The notes below the pieces were generated by a model that saw only the letters and a program-made list of their open reading frames with translations, was not told the origin of the DNA and did no database searches. From Plectosphaerella cucumerina (lineage: Eukaryota; Ascomycota; Sordariomycetes; Glomerellales; Plectosphaerellaceae), in the NCBI GenBank assembly GCA_020746995.1, contig JAGPXD010000001.1, positions 2,914,001 to 2,978,000 on the forward strand: a stretch of 64,000 bases of DNA. The letters run 5' to 3'. Positions 58,040 to 64,000 of this stretch are shown here, piece by piece. The translations under genes and the position numbers were made by a program. Numbering within the stretch: the first letter of the stretch is position 1; each line of letters opens with the position of its first letter.

Positions 58040-59843
58040 ATGGCCCCTCGGATACGCATCTCACGATCCCGAACGGGCTGCATAAGTTGCAGGAGCCGAC
58101 ATACCAAGGTACGAGCCGTCGGAGATACCGCTAGACCCATCTCACCCTGTGACGCGGCCAGCTCCCATAGCCCTCCCGATCACTTCTGACCCCCTTGCCC
58201 GCCCATAGTGCGACGAAGAGAGGCCCCAATGCCGCAACTGCGTTCGCCTTGGCATTGAGTGCCCGGGCTACGCCTCTGCCCTCCAGTTCATCAACTCTAC
58301 ATCGGCCAGCGTGCCCACCAGTCGTCGCCGTCGCCGAAAAGTCGCCGAACCCCAAGAACAGCCACGAAGCAGTCCCGAGGCAGAGATCACAGCCCAGCTG
58401 GAAGGCGACAATGACGGAGACTACCCGATAGCGGCGCCAGACGAGGCTGAGCACAACGTCGATGTCGATGATGCCTGGGTCAGCGAGCATTTCCCCCCAC
58501 AGCTCCCAGCCGCGTTCCGCTCCATCTGGGAGACCATCGGTTTTGGGAACGACGTTGTCAAGTATGCCGTCTTGGCACACGCCTCTGCCCATCCCGCCGA
58601 CACGGCCATGGGCTTCTACAGCCGCGCGTTGCGGGCCCTCTCAGTATCCGCACAAGGTCCTGCGTCGTGGTGCTTGCCCGAGAGTGACCTCCACAGCGCG
58701 ACCGTCTCCCTGGCAGTCCTGGCATTACTGCAGCTTTACGAGATGAAACATGGCACTTTTAGCGGCGGCTTCACCCACTGCAGGCAGGCCGACAAGATCG
58801 CGGCCGCCCATCTGGAACGCATGCGGACCTGGGAGATGGCTCGCCGACTTCTGCATGCCTGGGTTCCCATCAAGTGCTGGTTCTCGTTCCAGTGTCAGCC
58901 TTGGACATCACACGCATCGCCCTTTCCTTCTGGCACCGAGAACGCTCTATGGGACGTGCTTCTATCGCCCGCAGCCGCCGACATAGGCGGTGGTTCGGAG
59001 CTCCTACTGATCCTGCTATGCGAAGCACGCCGGCAGGGCTCAAATGCTCTCCATGCACGTTTCTTCGCAAACGACCAGACAGGCACAGAGTACGACAAGC
59101 TGCTGCGCAACTTTGAAACTTTGGGGAACGGGTTGCCAACAAGGGGCGAAGACCTCCGCGATCCTCTGCCTCCAGGCGTGAGAGAGTCCCAGCTTGAGCA
59201 ATTGCGCGAAAGACTAGACTCATGGCACGAGTCGCAGCCTCTTGACGATCTCCCCATGATACGAACCACCTTCAAAGGTCCAAATGATCCGGATCTTCCT
59301 TACCGCCGGCCCCTGCTCTTTCGGAGTAATCAGGCTGCACTGTCCTTTATAAGGTTCGCATCAGCCCAGAGCTATTTGTCGACATATCTGGGTCGACCGG
59401 GTCAACAAACCGATGAATGGTTCACCCTCCTTATCCGTGCGGTCTCCGGCCTTGACTTGGACCGACCGCTGGAAGCAATCGACATGCCTTTCGGCCTTCT
59501 GCACCTCCTCTTCCAATGCATCGTGTTGCGTGGAGCGAGTGTGCAGATACTCGAATGGCTTACGGATCTTGCCCCAAGACTTGAGGCCGCTGGGAGCTAT
59601 GCTCTCGGTCTGGTTCCTATGTGGATCTTCAAGAGACTGACCGTGTTGGTCTTGAGGGAAAAGCGCGCTGGGCGCATTGTTCTCTCGATATTTTCCGACT
59701 TCAAAGCCACCGAGGAGATTGTCGATACACGGTCCCCCATGGCGGCCCGGATTCTCGTCTTGGGCGTTGACGCCGCTTCACAAGAAACGTATCAGTCCAT
59801 CATCGACCTCTCTGCTAGCGAAGATGCGGAGGATGTCACTTAA
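58040..59843 (+). CDS. Zn2Cys6 transcription factor (second)
   Basis: Two exons (58040-58108, 58209-59843; intron 100 bases), 567 residues. The cluster is at residues 13-43: GCISCRSRHTK, intron, CDEERPQCRNCVRLGIECPGY, with all six cysteines. A basic run (TSRRRRRKVAE) follows. The C-terminal region (FRSIWETIGFGNDVVKYAVLA, LLQLYEMKHG) fits fungal regulators of this class. The intron lies inside the DNA-binding cluster, just before the third cysteine. The stop is only 45 bases from the convergent amidohydrolase gene, so the two transcripts probably overlap at their 3' ends. It is a candidate local regulator of its two right-hand neighbours. Confidence 0.85.
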
Positions 59844-59888
59844 ATCACATTCCAGACTCTCGATACAAACTCGTGGATCAAAGGCCAC

Positions 59889-61415
59889 CTACTTAGCCTT
59901 CAGCGAAGGCCACATCTTGACGAACCCGGGCGCCTTGACCAGATCGCCTCCCTTCCACACATGGCGTATGTTGTCCCTGTCCATGAACACGCGAATGTCC
60001 TCCAAGGGACTGACGTCCAGCGCAATCAGATCTGCGTCCCATCCGACTTTGACCAATCCCTTCTTGGGTGTCTGCGGCCCCAGAATTTCGGCCGAGTTGA
60101 TGGTGCCCGCCTCGATGGCCTGCAGCGGCGTCAGCCCACCCACCTCGACCGCCCACACCACCTCGCGCGCGTTGCTGCCATGCGCCATGGGTGTGCCGGG
60201 TATTGCGCTGCAAATATCGGTTCCCAAGGCAATCTTGACGCCCTTGCGTGCCGCCGTCGCGTACGCCTTGGCATGTGAACCAGCGAGGTACACCATCTTC
60301 CGTGCCGTCGGCGGCGTCAGCTTGTCTAGATTCAGTAGGCCAGCTTCGATGACATTGCGGGTCGCCACAAGCGTAGTGCCGTGCTCGATCATGAGGTCAG
60401 CCACTTCTTCGTCAAGATAGCTGCCATGCTCGATGGAAGTAGCGCCGGCACGAATTGCCGAAAGCATGCCCTCTTTGCCGTGGGCGTGAGCCGCAACTGC
60501 CCTCCGGTGCAGGGTGGCCTCCTCAATAGCAGCCTTGAGCTCAGCGTCGGAGAACTCGCGGTCCTCTGGGTCATCTGTCGCACCCAAGACGCTTCCTGTC
60601 GCCATGACCTTGATGCACTTGGCTCCTCGTCGGATCTGCAAACGCACCGCGCGGCGGAGCTCCTCGGGGCCGTCGGCGATGATCTCAATACCTACGCCTG
60701 GCCATGCGTTGTGAGGGTCAACGCCGGCACTCGAGTAGACCTGAGAGGCCGAAAGGATAGGCGCATCGCAGCCACCGCCGGTCATGCCAATGACGGCCCC
60801 AGCTGCGTAAACATTGGGGCCGAGGATGATTCCGGCATCCAGCAGTGGTAGGACCTCTGGCACCAAGGAGCCCAAGTCTCGAACCGAGGTGACTCCGCCC
60901 ATCAGCGTCTCATGCAACCCTCGGGTGATGGCGGCTCCCATGTATGCAGGGTGAGTCTGGAAGAACAGCGGCGTGTCAACGTTGATGATGCCGGAGTAGT
61001 GGATGTGGCAATCCCAGAGACCCGGCATCAGGCACCGCACGTGGGTTCGGGGCGCTGAAGCGATGTCGGAGGGGAGGTCGCTGCCCTGTGGGCCGACGAA
61101 GCTGATGGTTCCAGTCTCGAGAGAGATACCAACGGCGGCATTGGTGACTGGCGCGCCGCGGCCGGGGATGAGAAGGTCGGCGAAGATGCAGATGAACTGG
61201 GAGCGAGAGTCTTGCGGCATCGGCTGCGGCGACCTAATCGAGAGAGCGGCATTCATTGGGGACGGCACAGGCGTGTTGTCCTGGAAGGCAGAAAAGTCGT
61301 CCCAAGAGGCAACCGATGGCGTGGGAGAATGGCCATGAGTTGCGGAGCCGGGTCTTGGAAGGGCATCAGGGCTGGGCCTGCCACAGCAGTTGAAGAAGTG
61401 CTCGCTGGTGCCCAT
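59889..61415 (-). CDS. Zn-dependent amidohydrolase (ochratoxinase/imidazolonepropionase-like)
   Basis: Single exon, 508 residues. Metal ligands of the amidohydrolase superfamily are all present: HxH in DCHIHYSG near residue 136, Lys in CIKVMATGS (bridging), His in VAAHAHGKEG, His in TSIEHGSYLD and Asp in IALGTDICSA. The sequence belongs to the group of fungal amidohydrolase-2 enzymes that includes ochratoxinase and the prolidase-like enzymes. About 70 residues of non-conserved N-terminus precede the fold (FICIFADLLIPG). It is predicted to hydrolyse an amide or peptide-like bond of a small molecule. It is unlikely to be a classical secreted enzyme since no signal peptide is seen. Confidence 0.85.
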   Translation of the reverse strand: MGTSEHFFNCCGRPSPDALPRPGSATHGHSPTPSVASWDDFSAFQDNTPVPSPMNAALSIRSPQPMPQDSRSQFICIFADLLIPGRGAPVTNAAVGISLETGTISFVGPQGSDLPSDIASAPRTHVRCLMPGLWDCHIHYSGIINVDTPLFFQTHPAYMGAAITRGLHETLMGGVTSVRDLGSLVPEVLPLLDAGIILGPNVYAAGAVIGMTGGGCDAPILSASQVYSSAGVDPHNAWPGVGIEIIADGPEELRRAVRLQIRRGAKCIKVMATGSVLGATDDPEDREFSDAELKAAIEEATLHRRAVAAHAHGKEGMLSAIRAGATSIEHGSYLDEEVADLMIEHGTTLVATRNVIEAGLLNLDKLTPPTARKMVYLAGSHAKAYATAARKGVKIALGTDICSAIPGTPMAHGSNAREVVWAVEVGGLTPLQAIEAGTINSAEILGPQTPKKGLVKVGWDADLIALDVSPLEDIRVFMDRDNIRHVWKGGDLVKAPGFVKMWPSLKAK

Positions 61416-61632
61416 GATGAGGGGGGTATGTGTGAAGATGTGGTGGTAGCGCTTGGGCTTGACAGAGCTGCGATGGGTTGGAACTGTATGGAAAAGATCA
61501 AATATGCACTCGATGGATGAACCTTTGTACTCTTCATGAATATCAGACGTTTGTTATCTACAGCAATCCAAGGCTCCATCTCCCGTCCCATGTGGTGGTT
61601 CTCAGCACGGTGGACCGCTCCTGTTTGCCCCT

Positions 61633-63084
61633 TTAGGAAATGACATGGGCCCTGTCTCCGGGACCGACGGTCGGGTCTCGACTCCGGAGCACCCCTTGAT
61701 CCAGCCGATCCAGCGCACGTCGGATCCGCTCAACGGCCAGAACAGTCGCGTCCGGTTCTTCGGTGAACACGAGACGGAAACAGCCAGGACGATCGGAGCC
61801 TCCAAACTAGGGTAAATTGACCGGATTAGCAGTAGAAAGACTGGTGAACCGGTTGTAGCGAATTCGTTCACGTACCTCTCCCGCATTGAGAAAGACGCCG
61901 TTCATGATGAGCCACTCGCAGAGGCGGAGCTCAGGGCTCAGCTTGTCGTCAGATCGCCTTTTATTCCCCTGGAAGTGGCGGATCCAGCGACCGAGATCAA
62001 TGTAGACGAAGAGACCTGCCTCTGCTGGAGTGAAGGGTATGCCACTGCGTGTCAAGGCTGAGACAGTTTTGTGGTATTGCGCCGCTAGTCGCGGCCGGTA
62101 AACACGGAGGAAGTCTTCTACGGCGTCTCTGTCACTGAGGAAGCGAGCGGCAAAGGCATCCGAGAAGGCCGTTAACCATGTGAACCAGCTGCCATTCAGT
62201 CAGCTTGCCAGGATGGATCACATGCTGCATCCTACGGATTTTGGCCATCTCTGGAGGGATTCATAGAGAACTCACGTTGCTCTTGCAGCCGCTTCCCGTA
62301 CAGCAGTGTTACGAGTGATGAGGAAAGCCACACGAAGGCCCCCCATGCCGAAATCCTTACTGAGGCCGTAGAGACAATGGATATTGTCTTGACACGCATC
62401 ACCTCCCGCCACGGAGAGTATGGAAGTGAAGCGCGAGGTTGGGTGGTCGATCTGTGAAAGAGCGTAGATTTCATCTACGACAAGATGCATCCCTCGGCGG
62501 GCACACCAGGTGGCAAGGGCGATAAGGGTGGCGCGGGAATAGCACCGACCTTGGGGGTTAGCGGGGTTGCAGATGAACAGGAATCTACAGTGTAGACCCC
62601 TGTGTAAGGCCTCATTAGCGGCAGCTTCAGCCAAGGCGACAAGGCCTTCAGCATCTTGAAAAGGGTCGGCGAGGGAGGATGTGGGGAAGGGAACGGTCTC
62701 GACGGCAGCACGAGTCTTCAAGTCGCAGTCGAGCATGTAGAAGTTTGGCGTCGGGTAGAGAACGGCGTCGCCAGCATCGCAGAGGGCCCAAGCGACGAGA
62801 TCGATAAGGGAGGTGACGCCGTTAGCGGCGCGAAGGTGGGCAGGCTCGACGGGGAAGCGGGGATGGAAGAAGCGGTTGAAGAAAGCGGCGGCCGCGGAGA
62901 GGAGAGCGGGAGAGCCTGCAAGAGGACCATACTCGAGGTGGGAGAGCTCCGGGGCGGCGGCGTGGCGGGCGAGATAGGCGGCTGTCCAGTCGGTCATGAG
63001 ATGGTTTAGTGCGCCGGAGAGATTGATGAGGCCGTTTGGACGGGTTGAGGGGTCGTAGGTCGGAAGGGCTTTGACGCGCTGCAT
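61633..63084 (-). CDS. PLP-dependent aminotransferase, ACC-synthase-like
   Basis: Three exons: 63084-62276, 62188-61876 and 61806-61633, giving 431 residues from the ATG at 63084. Class I/II fold motifs: AANGVTSLIDL, YPTPNFYML, FICNPANPQGR, LVVDEIYALS and the PLP lysine in GLSKDFGMGGLRVAF near residue 253; the phosphate-site Arg lies further on (FRLVFTEEP, after the third exon join). The family includes ACC synthase and many aminotransferases of fungal pathways. Upstream of 63084 the same frame continues with protein-like sequence (SRRALAALEQGPAWDL) back to a stop near 63190, with no ATG; an upstream exon ending near TAGCCAG is likely. The substrate is unknown. Confidence 0.8.
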
Positions 63085-64000
63085 GAGGTCCCAAGCTGGA
63101 CCCTGTTCCAGCGCGGCAAGGGCCCTGCGGGAGGGGGGAACTGGAGCTGCATGTTGGATGAGAGTGAAGAGGTGGCGGACGGTGTCTGGCTAGGGAGGTC
63201 GCTGCCACTGTGCTAGCAGTATCAGGTTCAAGATTGGGAGGCGATAGATATGTCCTCGGGGGGCCGGCTATGTTAACCCCTTTAGGATAGGGGAGGCGGG
63301 GGGCTGATTGTCGCCGGGTCCGGGACGTCTGTTGGGTACATGTGCCTTCCAGGTTCCCCGGATCTGTCTGCTTCACCCCGCAGATTGCACACCTGGTCAA
63401 TCCAACGTAGAAGTAAGCCGATCTTGTCATGACTGAGGTGTAGGTAGAGTCTCATGGGACATGAAAAGATGACTTGAAGTGCTGGGTTTTCGAGGCTAAT
63501 CTGAGTGTTGTTCTCGCTCCATGGATCTCGGCTCGATGTCGCGGGTGACCTGGACAGGCCGGGTGAGCGGCCTTATCAGTGGTGGCCTGCAAGGGTTTTG
63601 GGGGCATCTGGGGTACATGCGCCGCCTGTGATACTAGTGATTTAGCGTGCTTGCCTAGGTACCCACCCCAGCGGACTCACTGCTATCCGGAGCCTGATAT
63701 CTTATCGCCGCACTCGGGCTGCAGTAGTCCAACCGTGACTGCCCGGTGACATTGACACCCTTCCCTCACATCCTGACGCCCGGCCTTCCATCCTTCCCTC
63801 AGCTCCTCCCTCCTCAACCTTCATTCAACTTCCACAAAGTTATGAACAGACAACCCTTTTCTCTTTCCTTACCCTGCATTTCTTAGGGATCGCCAGGGAA
63901 CGAATTTCCAGCTTCACGCGACCGGCACCTGAAGCACATCTGTCGACTCGGACCACCTCCTCTCTTCATTTCCAAGCCCGCCAGTCCACCCAGCCCCATC
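63085..64000. other. Right-end region; probable missing 5' exon of the aminotransferase and a leader of a gene beyond the window
   Basis: 63085-63190 is open in the aminotransferase frame and reads like coding sequence. From about 63760 on the plus strand is CT-rich, resembling a fungal 5' leader, and contains a 14-codon frame at 63842-63886 (ATG to TAG). No main coding region is visible before the edge. Confidence 0.4.

Overview
This window is nuclear DNA from a filamentous ascomycete, most likely a plant-associated Sordariomycete. That rests on short GT-AG introns of about 47-100 bases, compact intergenic spaces, CT-rich leaders, Zn2Cys6 regulators and a set of secreted plant-wall enzymes. 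A Glomerellales relative such as Colletotrichum is a guess from the gene flavour and was not tested. I place 21 protein genes (two with an open N-terminus and one cut by the left edge), one intron-containing tRNA, and one weak possible gene. I see no transposon, CRISPR array, rRNA or repeat-induced decay.

Left third (1-22 kb): the start of a secreted GH43 glycosidase, a ten-exon full-size ABCA-type ABC transporter, a cysteine-rich small secreted protein behind a TATA box, a 3.4 kb gene-poor stretch, an HpcH/HpaI aldolase, an intronless secreted lyase-like protein, tRNA-Gln(TTG), an orphan multi-pass membrane protein and an Ara2-like D-arabinose dehydrogenase.

Middle (22-40 kb): Sip5, a 3.3 kb non-coding gap, an MFS sugar transporter, a C2H2-type regulator with a polyglutamine run, rhamnogalacturonan lyase (PL4) and a Zn2Cys6 regulator. 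GH43, PL4, the sugar transporter and the D-arabinose dehydrogenase could all serve pectin and pentose use, but they are dispersed and are not an operon-like unit.

Right (40-64 kb): a housekeeping block of TOR kinase, Rtf2, glucosidase II beta subunit (ends in KDEL), a cyclin-D1-binding-protein-like protein and a GrpB-fold protein. It is followed by an accessory block: FAD monooxygenase, M61-like secreted peptidase, Zn2Cys6 regulator, ochratoxinase-like amidohydrolase and an ACC-synthase-like aminotransferase. The last three genes sit tightly together and may be a small catabolic or detoxification module. Exon joins were worked out by hand from frame continuity and GT-AG signals; all multi-exon models given here sum to whole codons, but none is backed by transcript data.
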